NCBI RefSeq assembly: GCF_020905295.1
Contig: NZ_JAJJMM010000001.1
Coordinates: 2,170,001-2,234,000, forward strand
Length of the DNA stretch: 64,000 bases
Reading direction: 5' to 3'
DNA from: Flavobacterium piscisymbiosum
Lineage (GTDB): Bacteria > Bacteroidota > Bacteroidia > Flavobacteriales > Flavobacteriaceae
Positions 17,484 to 26,007 of the stretch are shown here, piece after piece. The notes beneath the pieces were generated by a model. The model was not told the DNA's origin and ran no database searches. It saw only the letters and a list, made by a program, of their open reading frames with translations. How positions within the stretch are numbered: position 1 is the first letter of the stretch; each line of letters opens with the position of its first letter. The translations under genes were made by a program, and so were the position numbers.

Positions 17484-19001
17484 CTACAACAACGAATGAC
17501 AAGTCATTGCGTTTGGCTGCTGAACTCCCATTAGTTCTAAAATAGTAGGAGCAATGTCGCCAAGAACACCATTTTCGATATTTTTCAATTCTTTATCAAC
17601 CAAGATAATCGGCACAGGATTCGTTGTGTGTGCAGTATTTGGGCTTCCATCAGGATTGATCATGGTTTCGCAATTTCCGTGATCGGCAATTACAATCGTG
17701 GTATAATCGTTGGCAAGAGCCGCTTCTATAACTTGTTTTACGCAAGCATCAACCGCTTCACAGGCAAGAATTGCCGCGCTCATGATTCCGGTATGACCTA
17801 CCATGTCTCCGTTTGCAAAGTTTAGGCAAACAAAATCAACTTCTTTTTTATTCAATTCAGGAACAAGAGCTGCTGTAAGTTCATGAGCACTCATTTCTGG
17901 CTGTAAATCGTAAGTGGCTACTTTTGGAGAATTTCTCAAAATACGGGATTCACCTTCAAAAGGAGTTTCTCTACCGCCAGAGAAGAAAAATGTTACGTGT
18001 GGGTATTTTTCTGTTTCGGCAATACGAATTTGTTTTTTGCCAGCTTTTTCAAGCACCTCACCAAGAGTTTCGGTAATATTATCTTTATTGTAAACTACTT
18101 TTACGTTTTGGTATGTTTCATCGTAATTGGTAAGCGTTACATAATACAAGTTTAGCTTGTGCATGTTTTGCTCATGAAAATCGTGTTGTGAAAGTGCTTC
18201 TGTAAGTTCGCGACCTCTATCAGTTCTAAAGTTAAAGAAGATCACCACGTCACCTTCAACAATTGTAGCTAAAGGTTTTTCTTCTTCATCTACCATTACA
18301 ATTGGTTCAATAAACTCATCTGTAACATGGTGTGAGTAACTGTCAAGCATGCTTGCAACTGCACTTTTAGACGGAGTTCCTATTGCATTAACAACTAAAT
18401 CGTAAGCTAATTTTACACGTTCCCAACGTTTATCACGGTCCATTGCATAATAACGACCAATGATTGAAGCGATTTTTACAGGGGTATCTTTGATATGTTC
18501 TTCTAAATCCTGAATATATTTTGCGCCTGATTTAGGATCAACATCACGACCATCTGTAAAAGCATGAATGTATACCTGGTCTAACCCATATTCTTGCGAC
18601 GCATCAATTAATCCGCGTAGGTGAGAAGTATGAGAGTGAACACCACCATCAGAAACTAATCCTAAAAAGTGAACTTTTTTATTGTTTTCTTTAGCATAAG
18701 TAAAAGCATCAACAAGAACTTGTTCTTTGGCAAGTGTTTGGTGTGCTACAGCTAAGTTTATTTTGGCTAAATCCTGATATACAATTCTTCCTGCACCCAG
18801 GTTCATGTGACCTACTTCACTGTTTCCCATTTGTCCCTCAGGTAAACCAACATTCAATCCGTCGGTTCTAAGTTGTGCGCTTGGGTAGTTTTGGTAAAGG
18901 CTGTTTATAAAAGGAACTTTTGCATTGTCTATTGCAGATACTTTAGGGTCAGGAGATTTTCCCCAACCATCTAAAATCATAAGTATTACTTTTTTATTCA
19001 T
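17484..19001 (-). CDS. gpmI: 2,3-bisphosphoglycerate-independent phosphoglycerate mutase
   Basis: Glycolytic enzyme interconverting 3- and 2-phosphoglycerate through a phosphoserine, with two metal ions; about 505 residues. Visible motifs: ILMILDGWGKS (metal Asp), the active-site serine in GQMGNSEVGHMNLGAGR, GLVSDGGVHSH, HAFTDGRDVDPKSG, FNFRTDRGRELT, NFANGDMVGHTG and IADHGNCE. The start at 19001 gives MNKKVILMILDGWG; the longer frame is excluded because a minus-strand TATCTTTG box lies at 19018-19025, just upstream. Confidence 0.96.
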   Translation of the reverse strand: MNKKVILMILDGWGKSPDPKVSAIDNAKVPFINSLYQNYPSAQLRTDGLNVGLPEGQMGNSEVGHMNLGAGRIVYQDLAKINLAVAHQTLAKEQVLVDAFTYAKENNKKVHFLGLVSDGGVHSHTSHLRGLIDASQEYGLDQVYIHAFTDGRDVDPKSGAKYIQDLEEHIKDTPVKIASIIGRYYAMDRDKRWERVKLAYDLVVNAIGTPSKSAVASMLDSYSHHVTDEFIEPIVMVDEEEKPLATIVEGDVVIFFNFRTDRGRELTEALSQHDFHEQNMHKLNLYYVTLTNYDETYQNVKVVYNKDNITETLGEVLEKAGKKQIRIAETEKYPHVTFFFSGGRETPFEGESRILRNSPKVATYDLQPEMSAHELTAALVPELNKKEVDFVCLNFANGDMVGHTGIMSAAILACEAVDACVKQVIEAALANDYTTIVIADHGNCETMINPDGSPNTAHTTNPVPIILVDKELKNIENGVLGDIAPTILELMGVQQPNAMTCHSLL

Positions 19002-19017
19002 CATTTTTAGTTTTTTA

Positions 19018-19025
19018 CAAAGATA
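19018..19025 (-). promoter_or_regulatory. Putative -7 box of gpmI
   Basis: TATCTTTG on the minus strand, 16 bases before the gpmI ATG. No clear TTG box is seen at the normal distance. Confidence 0.55.
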
Positions 19026-19046
19026 AGTCATTTCTAAAATGTGCAC

Positions 19047-19650
19047 GAAAGCATTTGTACAATTATGTTTAATAAAATGAAGTGTATTAAAAAATAATAA
19101 ATTAATTAAAGAATTCTTTATTTTTTAAAATAAATTCATGCTAAGCTCTTTTTCTAATCTTATTTTTAGCAGCATTTTATTCGATAAAGCATTATTTACG
19201 ACATTATTCTCGGGTAAACAGTCGTGTTGTGTTTGAGATTTTTATCTGTTTTTTAAGTTCGGAAATTGAAATGATCTTTATATAAAACTGAAAAACTATC
19301 GGAGGCATTTTAGGGTGATCTTTTCGATTCGCATAAACAGCATTTTCAAAAGAATAAAAAGACTTTTTTTTGATGAAACTTCCATAAGATACAATAAAAC
19401 AGATAGTTTATTGTTTTATTTATGAAAGAATAAGTTTCAAAATTACCATTAAATTTTGTTTTTATTAAGAAAATTGCTATAAATCTTAAGATTGTATGCA
19501 GAAGAAAAAATCTTACAGAAATAACAGTTTTATGTTAATAATGTTAAAATTTCGGCAAAAAAGGCCTGATTTTCAGGCTAATATTTTGAGAACATAAAAA
19601 TATTTATACTTTTGCCTTACCCAGATTTTTTATTAACCTAAAGAAATTCA
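19047..19650. other. Intergenic region, 604 bp, between divergent genes
   Basis: AT-rich and without a convincing gene. Near its right end is a short hairpin (GCCTGA/TCAGGC, 19564-19578) and then a promoter: TTG at 19586-19588, an 18-base spacer and TACTTTTG at 19607-19614, serving the L,D-transpeptidase gene. I see nothing else interpretable. Confidence 0.6.
19586..19614 (+). promoter_or_regulatory. Promoter of the L,D-transpeptidase gene
   Basis: TTG, N18, TACTTTTG; the leader to the ATG at 19651 is about 30 bases. A 6-bp hairpin lies just upstream of the TTG. Confidence 0.7.
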
Positions 19651-20373
19651 ATGATTTACAAAATTTATCCATTGCTAGTGTTTTTGCTATTATCTTTTGG
19701 TAAAGATTCAAATAACACTCCCGAAATTAAAGAAGCAACTACAAAAAGTATTGCTAAAGTCGAAAAATTTACTGTCGAAGCAAAAATTGAAAGTGTTTAT
19801 CATATGCTAAATTCTAACAATTTTAATTTGCCGGGACTTAAAACTTTTTCTGAGGCCTTAAAAGGGTTTTATTTATTAAAAGAAAAAGGAGTTATCCAGA
19901 AAGATATTTTAACTGTTATTGATTTTAGTTTGTCATCAAATACAAAACGCCTTTGGGTAATTGATTTGACAACAAATACAATCCTGTTTAATTCTTTAGT
20001 TGCTCACGGAAGAAATACCGGAGAAGAATTTGCATCGAATTTTTCAAATTCAAATTCATCTTTCAAAAGCAGTTTAGGTTTTTATGCAACAGGAGAAATT
20101 TATCAGGGAAAACACGGAGCTTCTTTGCGTTTAGATGGTTTAGAAAACGGAATTAACAGTAATGCCCGTCAAAGGGGAGTTGTAATGCATGGCGCCGATT
20201 ATGTTTCTGAATCTTTTATCAGAGATCATAAAAGATTAGGCAGAAGCCAGGGTTGTCCAGCTCTTCCAATCGAGTTGACGGATGAAATAATTGAACTTAT
20301 AAAAGACAAATCGTGTTTGTATATCTATCATCCGTCAAGAAGTTTTGCGATGGAACAAAGATTAATTTCTTAA
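19651..20373 (+). CDS. Murein L,D-transpeptidase catalytic domain protein (YkuD_2 type)
   Basis: Exported protein of 240 residues with a short N-terminal hydrophobic segment (IYPLLVFLLLSFG). The catalytic domain (about residues 90-230) has the histidine motif VVMHGADYVSE and the catalytic cysteine in GRSQGCPALP; FYATGEIYQGKHG is also family-typical. This PF13645-like group is thought to act on peptidoglycan peptide stems, by analogy with YkuD enzymes. It ends convergently with a second, larger L,D-transpeptidase; the two coding regions overlap by 12 bases. Confidence 0.88.
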   Translation: MIYKIYPLLVFLLLSFGKDSNNTPEIKEATTKSIAKVEKFTVEAKIESVYHMLNSNNFNLPGLKTFSEALKGFYLLKEKGVIQKDILTVIDFSLSSNTKRLWVIDLTTNTILFNSLVAHGRNTGEEFASNFSNSNSSFKSSLGFYATGEIYQGKHGASLRLDGLENGINSNARQRGVVMHGADYVSESFIRDHKRLGRSQGCPALPIELTDEIIELIKDKSCLYIYHPSRSFAMEQRLIS

Positions 20374-21948
20374 TTTAGCATACAAATCCGAATCCAGATT
20401 ATAAACATCAGCTCTGAAAATGAGCTGATTTTTTTTGCTCCATGCTGTCCAGTACCATTGATATAAAGCGTACTTTTTTGTAATTCTAATGCTCGTTGTC
20501 TTTTTTGAAGCAATTATAGTATCGATTTTATCTTTTGACCATTTCTCAGAATCATCTAAAATATGTTCTGCTAATTCCAGAGGATTCTCTACACGAACAC
20601 ATCCTGAACTCAACGAACGATTGTTTCTTCCAAAATTATTACGATGATTGGTATCATGTAAATACACACTATGATGATTTGGGAATAGAATTTTCATTAA
20701 CCCTAAAGCGTTGTTGTAACCTGGGCTTTGTACATAACGATAATTTCCGGGTTTGTTTTCGTTCCAGTTGTTTGGGTCAACTGCATTTCCGGCAGTGTCA
20801 TATATAGTAATGTTTTTATTGGCTAAGTAATTTCGATTTCGTTTCATTGCCGGAACAACATCTTCCTTTAATATCGTTGGCGGAACGGTCCATGTAGGGT
20901 TAAAAACAACCGTTTTTAGAGTCGATGTTATAATAGGTGTTTTTCTTTTACTGGTTCCTACAACAACATTGCGAACCAAAGTAGTGTCCTGATTCTCGAC
21001 CACATTCAGGCTATAGTCCGGAATGTTGATGATGAAATAGTTTTCGGCCAAATCATTATTATACCATCTCCAACGCTCTAAGTTGGCGATAATTTGTTGC
21101 TTTCTTCTTTCTTTAGAATAGTTTAAAGCGCTAATCGTTCCAACGCCAATAACGCCATCAGAAGCCAAACCATGTCTTTCCTGAAATTTCTTTATCGATT
21201 CAAACGTTTTTTGATCGTAAATTTTAGTAAGAGTATCTTTTTTAAGCATGTCCTGCCAGTAAATAAGCCTTTTTTTAATATTTATTAAGGCTGAATTGGT
21301 GTCGTTTAAAGTGATTTTATCTACAGATTCAATTTTTTTGATATCATCATCCGGAAAAGTATTAATGATTTCCAGCGACTTTAATAGTTGTTTGTAGATA
21401 TAAGCTTTCGACTGAATGTTATCAACCACGCTGTCTAATTTGTTTTTATTAAAAGCTTTAATAAGAACATTGTTTACGTCAAAAGTTTTCTCTTCTAGAT
21501 CCCAATCGTTATATAACTTTTTAGGATCTAGTTTTCCTTTGTAAAGGTGATTTAAATACTTTTCGAAATTATAAGTAATAAGTATGTCGTATGTTGCAAG
21601 ATCAGCATCGCTTAAAGAAGCAATTTTTTCTTCGAATTTCTTTAGCTTAGAAGATTTGTAATCTTCAGGGTCTAAACCTAATTCCTCAGCTTTTGATAAT
21701 TGAGATAAAACGTAAGTTCTCTTTTTTAAGTTTCCCCAAACCGTTTTATTTTCAGATGAGTTATAAAATTGTTTCAGTGTTTCGCTTTTAAAGGTACCAA
21801 TAAGTGCAGTGTCAATTTCTACTTTTCGTTCATCAGTAAGTATGATAGCCGGTGCGGTTTTTTTTACCACAGGGGCAATGATTTTTGGAGCGTCTTTCTT
21901 GCAGCCAATAAAAAGTAATATTACTAATAAGAAGTAAAGTTTGTTCAT
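20362..21948 (-). CDS. L,D-transpeptidase lipoprotein (YcbB/LdtD-like)
   Basis: 528 residues. A lipoprotein signal is visible (FLLVILLFIGC, lipid on Cys16). A helical scaffold region is followed by a peptidoglycan-binding motif (IKKFQERHGLASDGVIGVGTI, about residue 260) and the YkuD domain, with FNPTWTVPPTI, VYLHDTNHRNNFG and the catalytic SSGCVRVENP. This is the order of E. coli YcbB, which makes 3-3 crosslinks. It likely acts in the periplasm anchored to a membrane. It is convergent and overlapping with another transpeptidase gene. Upstream lies about 550 bp of gene debris. Confidence 0.92.
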   Translation of the reverse strand: MNKLYFLLVILLFIGCKKDAPKIIAPVVKKTAPAIILTDERKVEIDTALIGTFKSETLKQFYNSSENKTVWGNLKKRTYVLSQLSKAEELGLDPEDYKSSKLKKFEEKIASLSDADLATYDILITYNFEKYLNHLYKGKLDPKKLYNDWDLEEKTFDVNNVLIKAFNKNKLDSVVDNIQSKAYIYKQLLKSLEIINTFPDDDIKKIESVDKITLNDTNSALINIKKRLIYWQDMLKKDTLTKIYDQKTFESIKKFQERHGLASDGVIGVGTISALNYSKERRKQQIIANLERWRWYNNDLAENYFIINIPDYSLNVVENQDTTLVRNVVVGTSKRKTPIITSTLKTVVFNPTWTVPPTILKEDVVPAMKRNRNYLANKNITIYDTAGNAVDPNNWNENKPGNYRYVQSPGYNNALGLMKILFPNHHSVYLHDTNHRNNFGRNNRSLSSGCVRVENPLELAEHILDDSEKWSKDKIDTIIASKKTTSIRITKKYALYQWYWTAWSKKNQLIFRADVYNLDSDLYAKLRN

Positions 21949-21967
21949 TCGGTGTTTTTTTTAAACA

Positions 21968-22123
21968 TTAAATAATGTTCGATAATATTTTAATATCAAA
22001 TGGTTCTCCTTGGGGCTGGTGTTCCATTTTTTTATAAAAGCCATTTTGTGGCTCTGATGCTAAAATCAAAATCAACTTTATTGGCCTTGCAGTAGGTTTG
22101 GCAATGCTTAATAAAAGTCTTTT
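21968..22123 (-). pseudogene. Remnant resembling the C-terminus of a GNAT acetyltransferase
   Basis: A minus-strand open segment with no start codon reads KPTARPIKLILILASEPQ, then NGFYKKMEHQPQGEPFDIK and a stop at 21968. The xGFYKKMxxxxxGEPF pattern is what ends many GNAT proteins. A stop (TGA) closes the frame upstream at 22124-22126. It is probably a decayed gene end; the family call is tentative. Confidence 0.35.
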
Positions 22124-22181
22124 TCAGATTCTCTTTTTTATATGCGTTTGTAAAACGATTATAAGGAACTTGTTTTTGATT

Positions 22182-22430
22182 TTACTCGGCAAATATAGTA
22201 CTGATTTTATCGAATAACGAAATAATTCCTATTAAATTTTTATTATCAAATAAATCCAAATAGAGCTTGGTTTTTTCATGTAGGATTAAAAGATGCAATG
22301 TCTCCACGTTTCTTTGTTTTAATAAAGAGTTGTCAGGCCATCTAAGTTCTTTTGGCACTCTTTCCTTAATAATATTCCTATTTTTTGAAAAAATAATGAT
22401 TCTATAACTTTTTAGTTTTAAATGTATTAT
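22182..22430 (-). other. Degenerate coding-like stretch without start codon
   Basis: A minus-strand frame is open for about 80 codons, with a plausible residue mix (VPKELRWPDNSLLKQRNVET, LYLDLFDNKNLIGIISLFDK) ending at TAA 22182-22184. It has no ATG. I do not recognise the family. With the adjacent acetyltransferase-like remnant it suggests one or two decayed genes between the transpeptidase and the tRNAs. Confidence 0.3.
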
Positions 22431-22495
22431 AAATTATTGTTGTTTTTTATTGAATTTTTTTGCGAAAAAGCTTGTTTTGAACTTAACTTTATTTT

Positions 22496-22503
22496 TATAT
22501 TTG
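22496..22503 (+). promoter_or_regulatory. -7 box of the first tRNA-Gly gene
   Basis: TATATTTG, followed by CACC, 12 bases before the mature tRNA. TTG triplets at 22472 and 22477 give spacers of 21 and 16 bases. Confidence 0.65.
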
Positions 22504-22515
22504 CACCACAGTAAT

Positions 22516-22588
<73 letters not shown>

Positions 22589-22590
22589 CT

Positions 22591-22626
22591 AAAAAACCGG
22601 AATTTAATTGTTTCGGTTTTTTTATC
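22591..22626 (+). terminator. Terminator after the first tRNA-Gly gene
   Basis: AAAACCG pairs with CGGTTTT across a short loop and runs into seven T. It implies that the two tRNAs are separate transcripts. Confidence 0.75.
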
Positions 22627-22674
22627 AAAATTAAATAATTTTTGGTTTTTATTTTTTTAAACGATTTAATTATT

Positions 22675-22682
22675 TATATTTG
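22675..22682 (+). promoter_or_regulatory. -7 box of the second tRNA-Gly gene
   Basis: TATATTTG followed by CACC, 12 bases before the tRNA, the same spacing as in the first copy. Confidence 0.6.
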
Positions 22683-22694
22683 CACCCTGTTAAT

Positions 22695-22767
<73 letters not shown>

Positions 22768-22774
22768 CTTCAAG

Positions 22775-22805
22775 ATCCTCAAACAATTTGTTTGGGGATT
22801 TTTTG
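22775..22805 (+). terminator. Terminator after the second tRNA-Gly gene
   Basis: ATCCTCAAAC pairs with GTTTGGGGAT (one G-T pair) and is followed by a T run. Confidence 0.75.
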
Positions 22806-22809
22806 TTTT

Positions 22810-22896
22810 AAACCATATAAGTTATATAAGTAATTATAAGTTTTGTATTAATTGGAATTTCTGATTTTTTTAAATGAACTTATATAACTTATATGG
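22810..22896. repeat. Full ACCATATAAGT palindrome, probable bidirectional terminator
   Basis: CCATATAAGTTATATAAGT (22813-22831) pairs perfectly with the inverse at 22878-22896. It lies between the convergent tRNA-Gly and pepE transcripts. The right-arm flank TTAAATGAACTTATAT is shared with the copies at 13711 and 17442. Confidence 0.85.
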
Positions 22897-22904
22897 CGAA
22901 AAAA

Positions 22905-23612
22905 TTATTTTAGTGCGCTCAAATCACTTTCTGTTTTTAATTCTTGCGGTGTTTCGTTTTGTAAAAACAAACGCGCCGATAAATTTCCTTTCAAAGTGAT
23001 TTTATTGCCTTTCACCTCAAGCCAGCTTCCTTCTCTTAAACCTAAAACAGGAATAGCGTTAAAGGCATGAAATTCTTTAATTCTTGTTTCGCGTGTTTCT
23101 CCCATATGTTTAGATTGAGTATCAGGATCTAAATAATGCGGATTTAAGTTAAATGGAATTAATCCCAATGTCTGAAAACTTGGCGGGTAAATGATAGGCA
23201 TATCATTGGTAGTTTGCATCGATAAACTGCAAATGTTCGATCCGGCACTGGTTCCTAAATATGGGGTTCCGTTTTTTACTGTTTCTGCTAAAATTTGCAT
23301 AACATTGTGTTTGTACAATTGTGTAACGAGTAAAAAAGTATTCCCTCCGCCGGTAAATATTCCTTTGGCATTTTTTATTGCGTCTCCGGCATCTTCAAAT
23401 TCATGAATTCCCTTTACGGAAATATTTATTGATGCAAAAGCCTCTGAAACTTTGCGGGTATAATCTTCATGCGAAATTCCACTAGGACGGGCATAAGGTA
23501 TAAATAAAATGCTTTTACAATCTTTAAAATGCGATTGTAAAGTAGGAAGTAGGTACTCTAAATAGCTGCCTTCGTGAAGAGTAGAAGTGCTGGCAATAAT
23601 AATGCTTTTCAT
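22905..23612 (-). CDS. pepE: Dipeptidase E (peptidase family S51)
   Basis: Cytoplasmic serine peptidase that hydrolyses dipeptides with N-terminal aspartate; 235 residues from the ATG at 23612. Motifs: IIIASTSTLHEGSYLEY at the start, GIFTGGGNTFLLV, and the nucleophile elbow in YLGTSAGSNICS, then FNLNPHYLD and TRIKEFHAF. A longer frame of 22 extra codons exists but adds no family sequence. It appears monocistronic. Confidence 0.92.
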   Translation of the reverse strand: MKSIIIASTSTLHEGSYLEYLLPTLQSHFKDCKSILFIPYARPSGISHEDYTRKVSEAFASINISVKGIHEFEDAGDAIKNAKGIFTGGGNTFLLVTQLYKHNVMQILAETVKNGTPYLGTSAGSNICSLSMQTTNDMPIIYPPSFQTLGLIPFNLNPHYLDPDTQSKHMGETRETRIKEFHAFNAIPVLGLREGSWLEVKGNKITLKGNLSARLFLQNETPQELKTESDLSALK

Positions 23613-23714
23613 AAAATTTAAACTCAAATTGTTTAGGTTAAAGATATTAAAAAGTCTCTTTTTACTGGTGGTAAACAAACTTTAATTAACATATTTTTAC
23701 CATGTCCTTAATAC

Positions 23715-23722
23715 TAAATTTG
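23715..23722 (+). promoter_or_regulatory. Putative -7 box of the CarboxypepD_reg-like gene run
   Basis: TAAATTTG lies 55 bases before the TTG start at 23777. No good TTG box is seen at the usual distance. Confidence 0.45.
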
Positions 23723-23776
23723 CAATACATTAAGATATTTTTACAGCTTTAAGAAAATCTCTAAATTTTTGTCATT

Positions 23777-24544
23777 TTGATTCATAAGGCGATATGTTTT
23801 TTGTTTGTTGTTATAGGGCAGGCTTCCTGGTGTCAGGTAGAGGATAGGGTCGTTTTAAACGGTCGCATTACTTCAAACAGTAATTACCTTGAAGGTGTTT
23901 ATGTGGTCAATGCACAAACAGAGGCGATGTCTACAACAGATGAGTCAGGCGCTTTTTCGATTATGGCCAAAGCAGGTGATGAGATTGTTTTTTCCTCTAT
24001 ACAATTCAAGGAAAATAAAGTAATTCTAAAGCCGGAAGATTTCTCAGATATTAATTTTTCGGTAAAATTAAGTATGGTAATGCATCAATTGCAGGAAGTT
24101 GTTGTGAGAAATTATAGTGGAATTAATGCAGTTGCTTTGGGAATTATTCCCGGAAACCAAAAATCTTATACAGAGGCAGAAAGAAAATTACATACTGCGA
24201 CAGCATTAAACGCTACTGCAAATGCAGGAACTATGGCTGGCGGGTCGGTTTCTGCAGATCCTTTGCTGAATTTTTTATCAGGACGTACAGCAATGCTTAA
24301 AAAAGAAGTAATAGTGGAGAAAAAAGAATTTTTCCTGAAACTGTTAGAGCGTATGTTTACATTGGATCATTTTATTGATCGATTGAAAATTCCTGCACAA
24401 TATGTAAAAGGTTTTGAATATTATGCAGTCGATAATGATAAATTCACTGTAATTTTGAACTCTAAAAATAGAACATCGACAGAGTTCTTGTTGGGAGAAT
24501 TAGCTGTAAAATATAAAGAAATAATTGAGCGTGAGAATAAATAG
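23777..24544 (+). CDS. Exported CarboxypepD_reg-like domain protein, paralogue 1
   Basis: 255 residues. A signal peptide (AICFLFVVIGQASWCQ) precedes a CarboxypepD_reg-like beta-sandwich (about residues 25-110: LNGRITSNSNYLEGVYVVNA, TTDESGAFSIMAKAGDEIVFSS). A specific C-terminal region follows, with YTEAERKLHTA and LSGRTAMLKKEVIVEKKEF. The second half is shared with the next gene, so the two are tandem duplicates. The start must be TTG 23777; no ATG fits the frame near the signal peptide. Function unknown; the N-terminal domain type also occurs in TonB-dependent receptors and surface proteins of Bacteroidota. Confidence 0.82.
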   Translation: MIHKAICFLFVVIGQASWCQVEDRVVLNGRITSNSNYLEGVYVVNAQTEAMSTTDESGAFSIMAKAGDEIVFSSIQFKENKVILKPEDFSDINFSVKLSMVMHQLQEVVVRNYSGINAVALGIIPGNQKSYTEAERKLHTATALNATANAGTMAGGSVSADPLLNFLSGRTAMLKKEVIVEKKEFFLKLLERMFTLDHFIDRLKIPAQYVKGFEYYAVDNDKFTVILNSKNRTSTEFLLGELAVKYKEIIERENK

Positions 24545-25259
24545 CATTTTACAAATAATCCTTTTTTTATTGACAGTTCAGATTGGTTTTGGTCAAAACA
24601 ACACTTCAAAAGAAATTACCGGACAAATATTTGAGCAATCGTCGAATGTCGAAGGCGTAAATATTATTAATAATACAACGCAGGTTACGGCTGTTTCAAA
24701 TGCAGCGGGTATATTTTCTATCGTAGTAAAAGAAGGAGATGTTCTGGTTTTTTCGGCGGTTAATTTAGAGCCTTTTAAACGAAGAATTACAGTTCAGGAC
24801 CTAAATTCGGATTCGATTGTAATCAAAATGGCAGCTAAGGAAATAGAATTGAAAGAAGTAATTGTAAATGATAATGGAGGAATTACTGCAGAAAATTTAG
24901 GTGTGATTCCGTACGGACAAAAAAAATATACTCCTGCTGAAAGAAAAGTGTATACGGCAAATTCAACTCCTGGAGATAAGTTACTTAACGCAATTTCCGG
25001 TCGAACCGCAATGCTTAAAAAAGAGGTGAATGTTGAGAAAAAAGAGATGCTTTTCAGGAAAATTGAATACCTTTTTGATGAGAATTATTATACAGAAAGA
25101 TTAAAAATTCCGGTGGCAGATATTAAAGGATTTCAATTATATTGTGTAGATGATCCTGAATTTGCCGTATCTTTGGATACTAAGAACAAAACGATGAGTA
25201 TGTTTTTAATAACAGATTTAGCAAGAAAATATCTAATAATTCTCGAAAATGAAAAATAA
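24525..25259 (+). CDS. Exported CarboxypepD_reg-like domain protein, paralogue 2
   Basis: 244 residues with a signal peptide (ILQIILFLLTVQIGFGQ), the CarboxypepD_reg-like domain (ITGQIFEQSSNVEGVNIINN, SNAAGIFSIVVKEGDVLVFSA), and the same C-terminal block as paralogue 1 (YTPAERKVYTA, LNAISGRTAMLKKEVNVEKKE). The start is TTG 24525 or GTG 24531, both inside the end of the previous gene (overlap up to 20 bases), which indicates coupling. It overlaps the next gene by 11 bases. Confidence 0.82.
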   Translation: MSVRINSILQIILFLLTVQIGFGQNNTSKEITGQIFEQSSNVEGVNIINNTTQVTAVSNAAGIFSIVVKEGDVLVFSAVNLEPFKRRITVQDLNSDSIVIKMAAKEIELKEVIVNDNGGITAENLGVIPYGQKKYTPAERKVYTANSTPGDKLLNAISGRTAMLKKEVNVEKKEMLFRKIEYLFDENYYTERLKIPVADIKGFQLYCVDDPEFAVSLDTKNKTMSMFLITDLARKYLIILENEK

Positions 25260-26007
25260 ACTAGGAATACTCGTTGTGTGCTTATTTTGCCAGATTGCGC
25301 TGGGACAAAATAATTCAAGGAAGCCACTACATGGACAAGTTGTGAATGATTCTATAACTCTTGAAAGTGGTTATGTAATGAACTTAAATGCCAATATAAG
25401 AACCTTTATTAGTTCAAATGGTTTATTTGATATTATGGCAAAGCCAAAAGATACTTTATTGATCACAAGTATGGCTTTTCAATCTAAAAAAATTGTTTTA
25501 ACAGAAAAAAATTGCGCCGACAGACTTTTTCTGGTACAGATGGATCTGGTAAGTAATCAGTTAAAAGAGGTTGTGGTTCATAAAGACTTAAAAGTAAAAG
25601 CATTTGATAAAAATAGTCAGGCTATAGTAGATACTAAATTTGTTGATGATCAGCAATCGTCTCCTAAAAACAAATTTATCTACGATGGTACGATCGAAAA
25701 TGGAGTCGATTTTGTGCGAATATTTAAAGATGCAAAAAAATTAATGAAAAAGAAAGATGTTGATGTAGTGCCGGAAGAAGAAGCCAGTGATTTTGCTTTT
25801 ACGATGTATGCAAAAGCTAATTTTACTCCTGATTTTTATACGGATACACTAAAACTAAAAAAAGAAGAAGTAGACATCTTTTTATTGTTTTGTGCTGTTG
25901 ATCCGGAATCAAAAAAACATTTAAAACAAGAAGAAAAGTTTGAATTAATGGATTTTCTGATTACTAAAAGTCAGGAATTCAAAAAAGTGAATGTTGCCGG
26001 GAAATGA
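25249..26007 (+). CDS. Exported CarboxypepD_reg-like domain protein, diverged paralogue 3
   Basis: 252 residues with a signal peptide (LGILVVCLFCQIALGQ) and the same N-terminal domain (LHGQVVNDSITLESGYVMNL, SSNGLFDIMAKPKDTLLITS). The C-terminal half has diverged: the GRTAMLKKEV block is replaced by KKLMKKKDVDVVPEEEASDF, but the closing pattern, DxYTDxLKxKxExxxxFxxFCxVD, resembles paralogues 1 and 2. The ATG overlaps the previous stop. Its own TGA overlaps the next ATG (ATGA). Confidence 0.8.
   Translation: MKNKLGILVVCLFCQIALGQNNSRKPLHGQVVNDSITLESGYVMNLNANIRTFISSNGLFDIMAKPKDTLLITSMAFQSKKIVLTEKNCADRLFLVQMDLVSNQLKEVVVHKDLKVKAFDKNSQAIVDTKFVDDQQSSPKNKFIYDGTIENGVDFVRIFKDAKKLMKKKDVDVVPEEEASDFAFTMYAKANFTPDFYTDTLKLKKEEVDIFLLFCAVDPESKKHLKQEEKFELMDFLITKSQEFKKVNVAGK

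Noticed and set aside
22190-22197. TATATTTG on the minus strand as the promoter of the YcbB-like gene
   Set aside because: It would give a leader of about 235 bases through gene debris and lies within a coding-like stretch; the match may be chance.
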